Positions 44,350 to 57,024 of a DNA stretch of 64,000 nucleotides are shown piece after piece. The stretch is from positions 124,001 to 188,000 of the forward strand of contig JADNRV010000089.1 of assembly GCA_015499995.1 (NCBI GenBank), given 5' to 3'. How positions within the stretch are numbered: position 1 is the first letter of the stretch; every line of letters begins with the position of its first letter. Under the pieces are notes generated by a model, which made no database searches, was not told the origin of the DNA, and saw only the letters and a program-made list of their open reading frames with translations. The DNA comes from Flammula alnicola. Taxonomy: Eukaryota; Basidiomycota; Agaricomycetes; Agaricales; Strophariaceae. The position numbers were made by a program, and so were the translations under genes.

Positions 44350-45083
44350 ACGCCCACCCCTCTGGTAACGTCAGCTGGATTGTCTGATTCAACTGGCGTG
44401 CGCGGTTCATCATCCGACTTCCCAGCGTCTCCAAACGTCACGAAAACATTATGAATAAACGCTCTTCAGGTACGCCTTAGTGACCGATTTATCCGTTATT
44501 TCGAGATCCCAAGCTGTGACATGGACAACGACAATTTTTGTACTTTCTACTTCCGCAAGTGACCATATCTACCATCCTTTTCAGTCTTCTGAATTATTTC
44601 CCATTTCGTTCAAATTTCGTTCGCAATCCTTTGAATCATTCCATGGACACTATTGCATCTGCAAAGACTTCCCCGTAGAGACAGTATCGGACCTAACACC
44701 AACGGACTCAGATTCACTACTACTGTACAATTTTACGTCAATCTCTGTTGCCATGTACGATAAACTACGCTGTACAAATGTATGTAATACACCTGAATCA
44801 CTCTTTTGCCATGAAAGACGGAATGTCAACTTCTTGTATGTACAAGTACATCCATCCTTTGACCTTTTCGTCAGGACTCCAGTAACCACCTCAAATTACT
44901 CTTTTCCTCCCCCCTGTCTGATGTCAATGGGTTATTATACATAAGGCTGGCCGACGGCGATGTGAGCCAATTATGAACGGCAATTGCACCATCATCGTCA
45001 CATGTGGTGCCCGGAGCGACCGGAATTCCGAACACTCTAACTTGTCCACACTCCACGACCATCCCAGCTAATTTCTGTTTACA
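44350..45083. promoter_or_regulatory. Intergenic region before ADI1
   Basis: 3' flank of the membrane protein and promoter of the dioxygenase. A 154-codon plus-strand frame at 44480 has no family features. Confidence 0.4.
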
Positions 45084-45855
45084 ATGCGCGCGTACTACTT
45101 CGACAACCTGCCTGGCGACCAGCGTCTGCCACATGACTACGTTCCATCACGGCCTGTCTCGAAAGAAACCCTCGATGCGCTGAACGTCAAGTTTTGGATA
45201 ATCCCGGTAGAGGGATACGAGCCCAAGGTTGATGCGCTGGCGATAGAAAGAGGATATAAGAATCGAGATTTGATCAACGTTTCGAAAGAAGGTCTGGGAG
45301 AGGTGAGTAGCTCGGAGGAGGTCTGAAAGGTACTGATTGTGGTGTTTTGGTTAGATCTACGAGCAAAAGATCAAGTCGTTCTTCGAAGAGTGTGCAAGGA
45401 TCTTTTTCCTCGACTGAAGAAAAGTTGTCTAATATTGCTCGTGGCATAGACATATGCATGAAGATGAAGAGATCCGGTATATCTTGGCCGGGACTGGCTT
45501 CTTCGATGTCCGAGGTGCGTCTCTAGGTTTCCTGTTGATTTCGCCGATCCTGATCCAAATGCCATCTTCTTCATCAGAGACACCCACAGATCAATGGATC
45601 CGCCTAGCTGTTGAACCGGGAGATTTACTGGTCATTCCTGCTGGCATCTACCACCGATTCACGCTTGATGAAGCCAACAAAATCAAGGCTCTACGACTTT
45701 TCCAGGTGCGCGAACTTTTCTTACACATAGTTCGTCTGTCTCACGTCCTTGCCTCTCAGGACGAACCCAAGTGGATTCCGTACAACCGCAGTGAGGCAAC
45801 AGATGTCAACCCTCACCGCATTGAATACCTCAAGGCCATTGGCGTCGGAGCATGA
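45084..45855 (+). CDS. ADI1: Acireductone dioxygenase (methionine salvage)
   Basis: Five exons fit: 45084-45302, 45355-45389, 45450-45514, 45578-45705 and 45760-45855. The N-terminus [18 protein letters not shown] is characteristic. The cupin metal site is formed by [10 protein letters not shown] (two His and one Glu) and the later His in AGIYHRF. The enzyme oxidises acireductone with bound Fe(II) to the keto-acid precursor of methionine plus formate, or with Ni(II) to a different off-pathway product, in the cytosol. The length of about 180 aa is normal for the family. It is convergent with the vacuolar protease gene. Confidence 0.95.
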
Positions 45856-46478
45856 CGGGGAAGAGTCAACCAGTACGAGTAAAGTCACTGACGTGTAACA
45901 CCTATGGAAGACGTATGTATCGGCAATCTATCTACTTTCACCTACAGCTTGACCATTACGAGTTTTTTCTTCTCTGAGATATCGTACATTTCATATGGCC
46001 CTCTCTCCTTACTCGGATTATCGCTCTCGATATCCCAGAAGAGGATGAAAGATGTCAGGCGATCTCTTTTGTCTTATCAATGCCATTTTCTAGCGATTCC
46101 AACACTTTTCGATTTCACAATCAGAGAAACTGGCGTTCCTGTCTGCCATTTCCAACCAGCTGTCCCTCATTTTTAAGGCTGTTTCCTTCGATTTCGTGTG
46201 TATTTGCTTCAAATCATCCTATATTTGTAAAGTTGATTCATGTTGCAGTACTGTTGAATGTTCAGACGCATAGTATGTTGGGCGTTACCAGTGCCTGGTG
46301 CCCCGTTGACTAAGCTCAGAGCCGTGCCATGTATCATGATGCGCTTGAGGGAATGATTTGCGAAATACGGACAATTCATACATATAACTTGCAGATAAAG
46401 GGTGTAACTACAAAGTAGTTATGGCTAGAGGCAGGGGTCCGACAGTGAGGTGCCTATCCGTAACGTCTGAGGATGTTT
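45856..46478. other. Convergent 3' region of ADI1 and PFF1
   Basis: No gene is seen; two 3' ends meet here. Confidence 0.4.
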
Positions 46479-49400
46479 TCAAATCACGAACGGCGCCCAA
46501 GCCTCCACAAGTCCATCATTATACTTCGAGACCACCGCCCATTCGGGCAAGAACGCAAGCACTTCTTCCAGTGCAGGGATTTTTGCCCTTCCGTCCAGGC
46601 TCTCTGCTTCTCCGGGCCGTTTGGAGCTACTCGTCCCATTTCTCATAATCGCCCCGTTATCCACCATAGCGCTCTCATACTCGACCCACTCGCAAGCGAT
46701 ACGGCCTTGCAGTATCCCATCCGTAGTATCGTTGGTGGCGCCACTCCAGTCGACATCAAGCCCAAACTCCCGTTCCCATGTTCGACTCCATAGCCTGATC
46801 TCCTTGACGCCCTTCCGTCCCGCGTCGTAACTGTTTTGCATGCCGTTACCACTGGCCATGCGTAGCCCCTTCTTATGTGGGGATACCGAATGTCCAACGG
46901 GGCGTTGCGCAGGCCAAACGACATACTTAGTTATCGGCGCACTGTCGAAAGACACCCTACACGCGCGGGTGTTCCGCCCCTTTACGCGTATCTGAGCCGA
47001 CGTTGGCCCAGTCCGTTCGATATCCGCCTTGAAGAACTGGTCGGCCTCCCATTCCCCGATGTCCTCGTTCTCTGAGCCTATTGAGAACCTGTGCGACCCA
47101 GGGACGGGCATCATCTTCGCACCGCTCTCCCACTCGCATGTAACGAGCCCCTGCTTCTTCTGCTCGTCCTTGCACCACACCACTTTGCCTTCACCTTGTG
47201 ATGATGGGAGGTACGTCACGAGCGCCTTGCGCAGATACCGCTTTGGGCCGGTGAGAGCGGTGATCACCGTCGGCGAATGCGGCGGCAGTGCGCCCGGGAA
47301 TCCATCGGGCCGTTGGGAGAAAACATTGGGATGTTGTGTGAATCCATCGTTCTGTCGTGAGAACGAAACGCGCTGCTGGAAATACACCTTCAACGGCGCC
47401 TCGACGGAGAACGGGAACGTCAGCCATGCGTAGAGCGTTGCTAATACGAAGATGAGCAGAACGAAAAGAGAGAGAGGGCGACCAGGCCTGAGTTTGTATG
47501 CAAACGGCGCCAGGGGAAGGGTGAGAAGGACAGCACACAGGGATGTAAGGGCGTACACTGAATGTAAATGAATGGAGAGTTTGGTGTCAGGAAGAAAAAC
47601 ATTGCAGTAAAACAGTGTAACCTCACCAATCCAGGGAGATGATCCATCCGCCAACGTCTGCGGCATCGCATCCAAGAGCAACATGGCGACCTGCCCATAT
47701 AGGATGACAGGGACTGGGACCGAGACCAAAAACTGCGGTATCCACCACCACGTCACCAGAGATCCTGCTTCGCGTTCTTCGTCTTTACCATGGCGGCTTC
47801 TCACGCGGCCACTCGCACTGCTCGCGTTTTCGCCCTCACGCTGTTCGCGCAAGATCAGAGGCGTAGTCTCATCCGCGTCTTCGACATGTCTGTGGGACCG
47901 ATGCGGGAGGTCCTCTTCGCCTTCCGCATCCGCACCTTCAAGCTCTGCGTATCCTTCATCACTGCTCCTCCATGCAGTTGAAGTGACGAGTCCTTCTACG
48001 GCGCCAATTACGCAGGCAAGCCCGACGCAAGCGTTCCATGTGCTGATAAGGTACCCACCGCCTATGCCTGGGTGTAGCCGTGTGATGCCCAAGGTAGAGA
48101 GAACGAGGAGGATCCATGTGAAGGTATAGAGATGGAAGAATATGGTGTGTTTCTGTTGCTGCGCGGGCCGAAGGAGGAAGCGGTAAGGAGTCGGGTATCC
48201 CTTGGGGTGGTAGAAGGGCAGCGAGGAGGGTAGGGTAAGCGTGTGTACGAGTGTAAGGTATGCTAGCGTGGTGAAAGACAAGAGAATAATATACGGAGAC
48301 GAGTAGATTGCCTGAAATAAAAATTCATGTAAGTTATGTAGTCAAATAGTCAACTGAGGTAAATCGAAAACTTACGAAGGGATTTAACACAACATAACTC
48401 CACATAAGGAGAATCTGCAGGCCTACCACAACCAGAAGGGCAACCCAAAACTTGGCGTGTCTCCAGACAGTGTGCACCCAGTCGACGCGTCCTTCAGAAT
48501 GTCGCACGTGCGTTTGCGCATTATTTTGCAGATTTGGTTCTTCATCAATGTCGGGATGGCTACCAGGAACGACACCGGAAGAGTGTCCATGACAGTATCG
48601 TAGATGTGGGTGCTCCTGGCCTGACTGGGTCCTCAATAGCCCAGATGGAGGAGGATGAGGATCATCATCTTCGCGGATAGGAGTCCCACTATCCCGTTGT
48701 CGCAAGAAAAGTCTCTCGCAGACGAGTAGGAGAATTAGGAAGATAGGCCCCACGACGAGCATGACGATGTTGAACGTCAGCAAGTTCTTGAGTGGGAAGA
48801 CGATCAAGGCGGACTTGAACACTATCATCATAGCAGATGTCAACTAATCTGAAGCGGAAGAGACACAGAAACTCACAATCGAAATAGACAGGATCATCGC
48901 TGTCCTTTACGCTCGCCTTCTCCTCAAACGGCGCACCCAGCAATCCAATTCCAACACCCCTGGCAACCTCCATCATACTCCACAAACTCTTCTTCCCTCC
49001 AGTTGTATACTGTACGGCATCGTACTTGGTGTGGTACCTACTCCTGCCCTTGTAAAAAGCGAGATCGAGCCCAGTCATCCCAGCACGCTGACCAGCCCCG
49101 GAATAGACAGAGAAATCGGTGCCTGAGCGGATCAATCCGCGCGAGAAGGCGTCCGAGGAGAGAACGTTCGCGTGTGGGTGTGGCACGAGCTTGGTATTCC
49201 GGAATGAGCGCACGGCCGACGTCGACGTAGTGCGGAAAAGGATCGGCCGGCCGCCTGCAGCTGCTCCTTCTAGGTTGAGGAACGTGTCCACCAGCTCCGA
49301 CCATGGATGTTCCAAGAAACTTGAAGGAAGTTAGATCTAGACTGGGCATAAGAAACCAATCAAATGACGCACGCATAGGCACCGCTCAGCCCGTCCTCCT

Positions 49401-50005
49401 CTCCGTTATTCACGTTGAACACAGCGGTGCGCAGCATCCGGTTCTCTGCAAAGTACTTGACGAGCTGCAGGAGCGTCACAACGCCCATGCCGTCGTCTGT
49501 CGCGCCTCGAGCAGTGGACACTGAGTCATAGTGCGCCGAAAACAGGACACCGCCTTCGATAGAGCGAGCAGTGCCGTCAATCTTAACCAAAATGTTCGTG
49601 CCCTCAAAATACATATCATATTTTGACTTAGTCCAAGATGCATTGCTGACGAGGTCGTCCGAGATGTGGACGTGTGGATACTCTTGCGCTAGTGGTACAA
49701 GTCGCGACAAAATGTAGCTTCGGACCTGGTCATTTGCATGCGAGTTGTACGGGTGTGGTTGTGCCGTGATCTACGAGCAGAATTGTAGATATGACTGTTC
49801 GCAGAGACATGGAACTCACATGACGCAAATCTTCATATGCCTCCTTCAAATCTAAACCGCCCTGTTTCTCTGGCCTTGGGACATCTGGAAGCACGTCGGT
49901 GACTAGGAGAGCAATAAATATTGCCAGGTAGGAAACAAATGCGAGTATAGACGTCGGAAGGACTCTGTACCCAAGAATCGAAGCAGCTTTGGCCGCAAAA
50001 GTCAT
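46479..50005 (-). CDS. PFF1: Vacuolar membrane protease, M28 family (Pff1-like)
   Basis: ATG 50005 leads into a membrane segment (LPTSILAFVSYLAIFIALLV). The M28 zinc aminopeptidase domain follows: TAQPHPYNSHANDQVR, FSAHYDSV (His, Asp), ATDDGMG (bridging Asp), NGEEDGLSGAYAF (Glu pair) and RYHTKYD (His). The rest is a large multi-pass membrane region with a loop rich in His/Asp/Ser, then a long lumenal C-terminal domain ending at 46479. About seven introns are needed. One near 47570-47630 is in frame and easily mistaken for coding sequence. The order peptidase, about nine helices and C-terminal lumenal domain matches fungal Pff1. The metal ligands are present, so activity is likely. Confidence 0.9.
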
Positions 50006-50660
50006 GGTTCGTGTTGGTTCGTTCGATGTAGGGAAATGCTGGGAAAATGAGAGGAGCTATATAAACACTTTAAGCCTGTTTCCTCGTTGCTTGACGTCCT
50101 CCACGCAGTTCTATGAATTGCAGGTGTCATCAGGTCATTACGTCGTCAGCGTGTATTTCATTGAGAACGTACGTGGTCTGGTAAGAATTTCAGTTATTCA
50201 AGTGCGTCCATTTACCAGCGCGCGAGATATGCGACAGAAAGAAAATAAAAAGAACAAGTTGCGAAATAGAGGACCCAATCGCTCCAAAATTGTTGTGACG
50301 TTGTTCGTTATTCGAACTCCGACCTCAGCCGCCTACTGCCGCAAGCGCTCGATCTCCTTCCATGCATATTCTTCTGGTAAAAGAAATACATAGATGCTAT
50401 TGAAGAGATTTGGCAATTGGAAATACGGTCTAACAAGGCAAATTTAAGGGAAGCTTGCAGTTGTGCAATGTCAGCACTTCGTTTCTCGGAAACTACCGAG
50501 CGGCTGAGTTCTAACCAAGATGCTGTGAGCAAGCTGCTAGTCAGTACTACCACGACAACATTGACGTATCTCCAACACATCTATACCACTGGAATTATCA
50601 AACCCCCAGCGACTAGCGCAAATATGGCGCGTTTCGGAGAACGGCCTGTTATCCTCTTTT
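50006..50660. promoter_or_regulatory. PFF1 upstream region
   Basis: Promoter side of PFF1, divergent from an F-box pseudogene. No other gene is seen. Confidence 0.4.
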
Positions 50661-51835
50661 TTGCCAGGTATCTTGAGGCCGAAGGATCCACGGTCTCCTG
50701 CTGCTCATTTACTGGCCTCAAACGACTTCCCAACCGATGAGGAATCCCTACTAGTCCGAAATGTGATCACAGACGCTGAAGCCGAAGAGAAACGACTGCA
50801 GGAGAACCCGAATGCTGGTAATCCAGGACGCCGGGCAAAATACGAGCTCAATCGCGCTGCTCTGAGCCGCTTTATCGGCGAACATAAGCAGATCTTGTCA
50901 GTTCTACGGCGTATTCCACTCGAGATACTGCAGAAGATATTCACACATACAACTCCAACCCTTTCTCGGTTTGGTTCACAGTCACTCGTGTCCCTTGTGC
51001 GTTGTTTGTCGTCAGTGGAGAAGTGACGCCCATTCCATGTCCGTCTTGTGGAGTCAGCTTCCTGCCATTGACTGTCACAAGCCATACTGCAAAACGAAAC
51101 CTTATCTTGAATTCCTGGCCGAATTCTTGAAACGATCGCGAGACCCTATATTTCTGTGTCGATAATTCTTCTCTTGGCGACGGAACTCATCCAGCCATTG
51201 ACCTCTTGGTAAAAAATTGCAACAGATGGGCAGGTATTATGACAACAACGACCTCCATAATGTTGCGATCAAAAACGCCCTGCATCTTGAAGAAGCTTGA
51301 CTTGGTCACATTCGGGCGAAATCCGGGAGAGCGTACCACTCTACTGAGACTGACTCCTTTTATCACTTACCTAACTGTCCCACTACCGCCTCTCCCGACA
51401 ATTGTTGGCCAGGATACTGTTGGATATTGATAAGCAGCGTCATCGAGTAATTCATAGCGGAAGGTGACCATCGATTTTATTCCTTCGACAGAGCCCTCCG
51501 GACGGCTTCGAAGTACTCGGAATTTACGGTACTGAAGCAAGGGTACCAATAGAGGGTTGGTTCCAGTGAAACTGAGAGAAATGATGTCTTGCCTTTGGCA
51601 TTCTTTTGCTAGTCCGGGAGTCAAAAACGAAATACTTGTTGAATCAATTCCTGAAATAACTTACCATAGCGGGTCGCGAAGGAGAGCATTGGACTTAGGG
51701 CGGAACGATCGAGCCAACCATGCCCTTTCTTCTATCCTTGACGCCCAGATACATCAGGCAAGTGACAAGATTCAGACGCACAAGCCACCACTCTGGATAA
51801 AGTCAGAACAACGTTTGTTGATCGCTCGTCTTTAG
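50661..51835 (+). pseudogene. F-box protein pseudogene with several frameshifts
   Basis: The reading frame begins with HLLASNDFPTDEE and reaches a clear F-box, LRRIPLEILQKIFTHTTP (about 50903-50960). It then shifts frame near 50970, where CVVCRQWRSDAHSMSVLWSQL, the expected continuation, is in another frame. A further shift occurs near 51160 (stop after RDPIFLCR, with the homologous HPAIDLL segment in a different frame), and more follow near 51250-51300. The family-typical LHNVAIK and FGRNPGERTTLL blocks survive in separate frames. No GT..AG introns of usable length explain the shifts. It is a decayed relative of the expanded mushroom F-box family seen at 28.5 kb. Confidence 0.75.
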
Positions 51836-52498
51836 GGTTGAGAAAATGATTTCTGCTTTTTACCTCTGGGTCGAATAATCCTACCTTTCTTGCTAGACTC
51901 CTTGTGGTGTTGCTTCCTCAGAAATCTCCCCTTGTTTTTCTCCGTCCTCGTTTCTCTGTCTTGATTTACATATATATATATATGAATTTTATGACCGTCT
52001 CTGCGAATTTTGCTTTCAATTAGAGTTGGTTGACTTTGGGTGATCACTGACTTTCAAGTTCGCTCGAACCCTCTTCGTCGCCTTTGAATATGGCGAGCTA
52101 TTCCCCTCCACCTTTCTCTCTTTTGATGGAACGTCAACTGTCGACTCCGTAACGTTGATCGAATCGAACCTCGGGACGTATTCTGTATCTATGTTCGAAG
52201 AGGTCTTCTCAACCTCAGCACCAACTGGCTAACACTCTATGCTTTCCGAAAAGTTTCAATTGCTATTGGTTTCGAGATGCATATTTAGTTCGTACAGGAT
52301 GAAAAATTAAATGGGTTGAGTGCAGCCTCAGGAGGAAAACGATGTCACGTAGCAGGGGTTTCCGCACTTGGTTCTACCGAACGGACCTCCGACGTCTTTC
52401 CCTCCCCGCCTACCCCAAGCGAAGACCAATCACAATGCCAACCTAATCCCATGAGAGACGAATACTTCATCATCCATCACGGCCTTCCGAAATTTGGG
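51836..52498. other. Gene-free region, T/C-rich
   Basis: T/C-rich tracts and a microsatellite; no coding evidence. Confidence 0.4.
51968..51983. repeat. AT dinucleotide microsatellite
   Basis: A short (AT)n run of about eight units lies in a T/C-rich intergenic stretch. Confidence 0.9.
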
Positions 52499-52996
52499 CT
52501 AATATAACTCTGTTCTGAATTCATATTGAGTGATACCTGCGAATCGGGTGTTCAAAGCATGAAGTGGAATAGAACCATAAGTAAGCCCACCTTCCGCCTC
52601 AAGAAGCTCCCTGGCAACAGCCTCGCGGTCTCCCTCTTCGAACTTGGGTATCAATTCAGGATCCATCCCCTTCCATCCAGGAAATGGCGCCGACTGTGTC
52701 ACGACCATATATTGCTTATAGCTTTCAGGACCGAACATGATAAAGCGAGCACGGTATGGCCTTTCTCCGATCTTCTGCATAATCAAACAAAGAGAAGCGA
52801 GGGAATCGTTCTGTACTTCAGGATTCAGTGTCTTTTCCAGGATACGAGAGCCCCAGGCGACGCAGGTGGCATTATTGATCACGTAGCCACCCACGATCGA
52901 TAGTCGAGGTGGATTCTTCGGAGATGGACCGCTCGGGTACGATGTTTGAGGTTGCGCGTTAGACGGCGGGTTAGAGGTCGGAGCTTCCTGAAGCAT
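52499..52996 (-). CDS. Unknown protein, 165 aa
   Basis: A single exon from ATG 52996 to the stop at 52499. The first ~35 residues are Pro/Ser/Gln-rich and disordered. The remainder reads like a folded domain: RLSIVGGYVINNATCVAWG, then IGERPYRARFIMFGPESYKQYMVVTQ and FPGWKGMDPELIPKFEEGDREAVARELL. Trp, Gly and aromatic residues are spread as in a globular protein, which supports it being real. No catalytic motif is recognised. It is isolated between a pseudogene and a gene-poor gap. Confidence 0.55.
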   Translation of the reverse strand: MLQEAPTSNPPSNAQPQTSYPSGPSPKNPPRLSIVGGYVINNATCVAWGSRILEKTLNPEVQNDSLASLCLIMQKIGERPYRARFIMFGPESYKQYMVVTQSAPFPGWKGMDPELIPKFEEGDREAVARELLEAEGGLTYGSIPLHALNTRFAGITQYEFRTELY

Positions 52997-54185
52997 GTTG
53001 AAGACGGTTATGTTGGAAGGTCGGTTCGTACGTGTTCTAATTAGTGCAACCGTGGAAGGTCATATGATCGTTCTGGAGGCCAAGCCCGACACTCCAATTT
53101 TAGTGCTTTTATGCTTCGAGTGGGATTATATAAACTATGCTACGGAATTTCAATACTCAGGAAAGGTCTCGTAGGTAAGCTGAGTAGCAAGCGAAGCGGA
53201 ATCTTGGTTTTCAACGATTTGAGGCATCCGGGGCGCGCAAGTCGAATTGGCGCTCGTCTGCATTTGGTCAGTCATAATAAATCGTTGCAGGAGCATCCGC
53301 GTCGGCTACTAGGCTAGTGCATATTCAAGTTCTAGCTTGTCTGAGTTGACGGACGCGCCGGGCCTGGATTCGGCATGCGCCACTCCGGAGTCCCGAGCGA
53401 GTGAGCATCGGATGAAGCGACGCAGACGGTCGTATATTTATTTGCCCTGTCGTAAGGGTGCAGTGTTTCGAATATATTTGTATCCTAATTATAGGTAGTC
53501 TTGATGCCCTAAGTAATATTGAATTGCCAGGCGCGGAATTGTAGATCCATTTTTGAGCCATTGTCAGGCAGGTAGCCTCAGGTTGTTTATGTTAACGTTG
53601 TTCTCAGGTTGTGCCACTCACATTTTTTCGAATCTATTTACTTGAGCTGATGCTTATTCGGAAGAAATATCGATATCGAAACTTCTTACTTTCTGATGGG
53701 TTATTGCCCAAACGATACCTTATGATTCATAGAGCTATAAAAGGAACGAAAGCTGGGACGTCCCAGGGCGTCCAAACACCCACCAAAATACGTCCATATG
53801 GTCCATGTTCTCGGCTTTTTTGGAAGGTGAAATTTCGTCGTGCGGGGCCGAGTCAAGGCTAGGTATGTTTCCGAGGGCGTCGACCCTACAATGCACTAAC
53901 TTTGCACTAACTTAGCACTATCCCACCCTTAGGGTGAACAGCGCCCATTACGTACCTAAATATAGTCAATCCTCAAAAATCGCGAGTGGCTACACAAACG
54001 TCTAACTTTACAACCATCATCTGTCTATATCACAGACGTCCTTTGCAGGCCTCTACCTCCTAGGTATGTCCAGGTTGAAAAACCTCCCGGTAGGCGCTAA
54101 CTTGAGAGTGATTCTGAGCAGGAAATATCGCACAAAAAGTCGCAAAGTCTACGACAACCGCGTCGACAAGGAGCAAAAAGAGACA
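52997..54185. other. Gene-poor gap upstream of MIT-domain gene
   Basis: Only short unsupported frames are seen. The last ~120 bases may be coding (an in-frame ATG exists at 54066) if the downstream gene starts further upstream. Confidence 0.35.
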
Positions 54186-54512
54186 ATGCCAAAAGCTCCT
54201 AGAGATACTCTTATCGTAGCCCTTGACTGCGCACGCAAAGCCGTCGAGCTAGATACGAGCGGCATGGACCCACACGGCGCCATCGAGGCGTACAGACAGA
54301 GCACATTTTTGCTCTGTGAAGTCATCGAAAAACTGCAGCAAGAGCAAGCTCACGGTGCAGACACAAACGGACAGAGAACGAAGGAGTTGGAGAGGATAGC
54401 GGAGATTCATAAATCTTACTGGGATCGGATGTTGGTTTTGTGTGAGGTTTTTGGACTTCCACCGTCGCAGGTGGGGGAGATTCCAGGAGGTGGTTCCGAA
54501 GCTCGTCTTTAG
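54186..54512 (+). CDS. MIT-domain-like protein
   Basis: From ATG 54186 (MPKAPRDTLIVALDCARKAV) to the stop at 54510-54512, about 108 residues. An upstream in-frame ATG at 54066 would add 40 basic residues. The pattern ALDCARKAVELD..GMDPHGAIEAYRQSTFLLCEVI, a gap, then LERIAEIHKSYWDRMLVL fits the three-helix MIT fold that binds ESCRT-III tails. It ends just after the domain, with no AAA or kinase partner, so either it is a stand-alone MIT protein or other exons exist. Just downstream, alternative GGGGTT/AACCCC and CCCC/GGGG hairpins occur at about 54587-54620. Confidence 0.6.
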   Translation: MPKAPRDTLIVALDCARKAVELDTSGMDPHGAIEAYRQSTFLLCEVIEKLQQEQAHGADTNGQRTKELERIAEIHKSYWDRMLVLCEVFGLPPSQVGEIPGGGSEARL

Positions 54513-55149
54513 AAGAACCATCGATGAGCTTGCCGCTTTGCTGTTTTCTCAGACTCGATTCCTTGTTCCACGAATGTCATAACTGTGGGGTTCAAAAGAG
54601 AAAACCCCATCGAAACGGGGTCTTCTATGTCATCGTTCTGTAACCTTCTAGATTTCTGGAGAACATTAATGAATTAAAACTCGCACCTCGTTTGCAGATG
54701 ATCCCTTTATCAGACACGATATAATTTCGGGTTCTTTGTGTTCACAATGGGGGCTACAAGAAAGAAGGGATTTGATACGCCATTGTCGTGAATTTCAATA
54801 TGTGAAGAAGAGGGAAGCGTCCGTTTTAGGCTGTGATGATGTGAAAGGAGACCAGGCGTGAGAACAAGACACCCAAAACGGAAGCGTCGCGTCGCGTCTC
54901 GGCGTTTTGCTGGTTTCGTCCTTACCTCCACTTGCGCCCTTGCCTTCGACTCCTCGACAACCTTCTGCATGCTCTTTCTCATCTGAATCTCCCTGGAACC
55001 CTTCAAAACACATAATACTCGCATAAGCACCATCTTTATCGTCTTATTGCAGCCTTGGGTCGACAATCGGAACTCGAACCAGCTTTTTTTTCAATCTCGC
55101 CGCAGGACCGCGGACAGGCATTACCAGACGACAGCAACTCGCAGAACGT
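54513..55149. promoter_or_regulatory. Intergenic region before CDH1
   Basis: Contains the G/C hairpins at 54587-54620 and the presumed CDH1 promoter. A 118-codon minus-strand frame here has no support. Confidence 0.4.
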
Positions 55150-57024
55150 ATGTCGGGCATGAAGAACTCGCCTTTTGGCAAGCGTTTACGGGCATCGCAT
55201 CAGGAAGCGGAGGAGAATGCGTCTCCCAGAAGACCAAGGGTCAATCCTATCTTTGGCGTTGGCCCCGCTTCATCTACTCCAGCGCTCGATTCAAGACCGA
55301 CAACAGGGGACAGCAGTAGCATTACGGAATCGCCTGCGGACATATTCTCATTCACCAGCATGACGATGGCTTCAGCTCTGGCGATGCCGCGAATGGGGAA
55401 GGAATACGGCGACAGGTTCGTGCCATCGAAAGACTCGGGCGACCTGCGGACATCATACCATCTCATGGACGAGGGTGGACCTTCGACACCGTCAAAGAAT
55501 AGGATCATACCGTCCGAGTCGGATGCGCTCAAAGGTGAGCCTTTCTCGCCTTTTCGGTGTTCCTAGTCCTTTCTCGCCTTTTCCATTGCTGACTGAGCCA
55601 CCGATTAGAACAAGCAAACCACCTTTTCACTTCGGTACTGCATACAGAAGTGACTCCTCCATCGCCCCGTAGACCAGTCTCACCGACACGGCCGACGCCT
55701 ATCGCATCCGGGTCAGGAATCGGCGCCTTACCCTCGACGCCGACTCGTAAACGTCTCTTCGCCTACAACTCACCGTCCCGATCCAACCCCAACACTCCTA
55801 CACGGCGGCTCGACACTCCTACCGATGAAGCCTACTCCATGAGCCCCGTCCGAGCGGAGAGCCGACAACTACTTGAGTCGCCTCGGCGGAAACTCCGCAG
55901 TGTGTGCAAGACTCCCTACAGGGTTCTCGACGCCCCTGAGCTCGCAGACGACTTCTACCTCAACCTGGTGGACTGGTCGAGCACTAACGTGCTGGGCGTG
56001 GGACTAGGGTCGTGCGTATACCTTTGGACGGCCCATAATGCTGCTGTGTCGAAGCTATGCGACCTTGCGCCGTCCAACGACACCATCTCCTCGGTCTCAT
56101 GGGTACAAAAGGGCACCACGCTCGCCGTTGGGACTCTCGCCGGCAGATTGCACATCTACGACGCCCATACACTACAACTGCAGCGGACGTACCACCAGGC
56201 GCATACACAGCGCATCGGCGCCCTGGCCTGGAACACACACGTCCTGTCGTCCGGCTCTCGGGATAGGACGGTGCACCATCGAGATGTACGGGAAGCATCG
56301 GCACGGCCGTTCAAGCGGTGTACGGGGCATCGCCAGGAGGTGTGCGGGCTGAAGTGGAGCAGTGACGGCGGGCCGTCGGCGGCGACGCTGGCGAGTGGAG
56401 GCAACGACAACAAGGTGTGCATTTGGGATCTGCGGGGCTCGAGGCGGCCGGGTGTTGCTGGGGCGATATCTGCGGCGGGAGCGGGGTCGGGAGACGATGG
56501 GCCGGGGGATGCGCCGATGTGGAAGTTCCATGAGCATACAGCGGCGGTGAAGGCACTGGCGTGGGACCCGCATGTGTCGGGTGTTCTTGCGACGGGCGGG
56601 GGTACGCAGGACAAGCACATCAGGTTTTGGAATGTCATGAATGGGTCGATGTTGCAGGAGCTGGACACCGGCAGCCAGGTGCGTTTTTCTTTCCGAACAC
56701 TAAGCTCATAACTAACTGGACATCTCGCAGGTCTGCAATCTTATCTGGTCGCTAACGTCGCACGAACTGGTCTCCACGCACGGGTTCTCCTCAACCACGG
56801 CACAAAACCAGATCTGCATTTGGAAATATCCGACGCTGGACATGGTCGCTTCGCTGACCGGACACACGAATCGCGTGCTGTACCTCGCGATGAGTCCGGA
56901 CGGCGAGACCATCGTGACGGGTGCTGGAGACGAGACGTTGCGGTTCTGGAATGCGTTCCCGAAGAAGGCGAAAAACGCGCGGGAGACGGAGAGCATGCTC
57001 GATTATGGGCGGTTGATTCGGTGA
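55150..57024 (+). CDS. CDH1: Cdh1/Fizzy-related activator of the anaphase-promoting complex
   Basis: Three exons: 55150-55534, 55609-56678 and 56731-57024. The disordered N-terminus has the C-box ([20 protein letters not shown], about residues 95-115), which docks on the APC/C. The conserved [19 protein letters not shown] leads into a seven-blade WD40 propeller that binds D-box and KEN substrates. The protein ends in RLIR, the C-terminal Ile-Arg tail that binds Cdc27. Blade motifs such as [16 protein letters not shown] and [14 protein letters not shown] are clear. The DRF form of the C-box and the KEN-type features favour Cdh1 over Cdc20. Multiple SP/TP sites in the N-terminus are consistent with Cdk control. 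A Gly/Ala/Asp-rich insert (about residues 395-420) lies in one blade. Confidence 0.93.

Noticed and set aside
54710..55066. 118-codon minus-strand frame upstream of CDH1
   Set aside because: Lies in the CDH1 promoter and shows no protein-like features.
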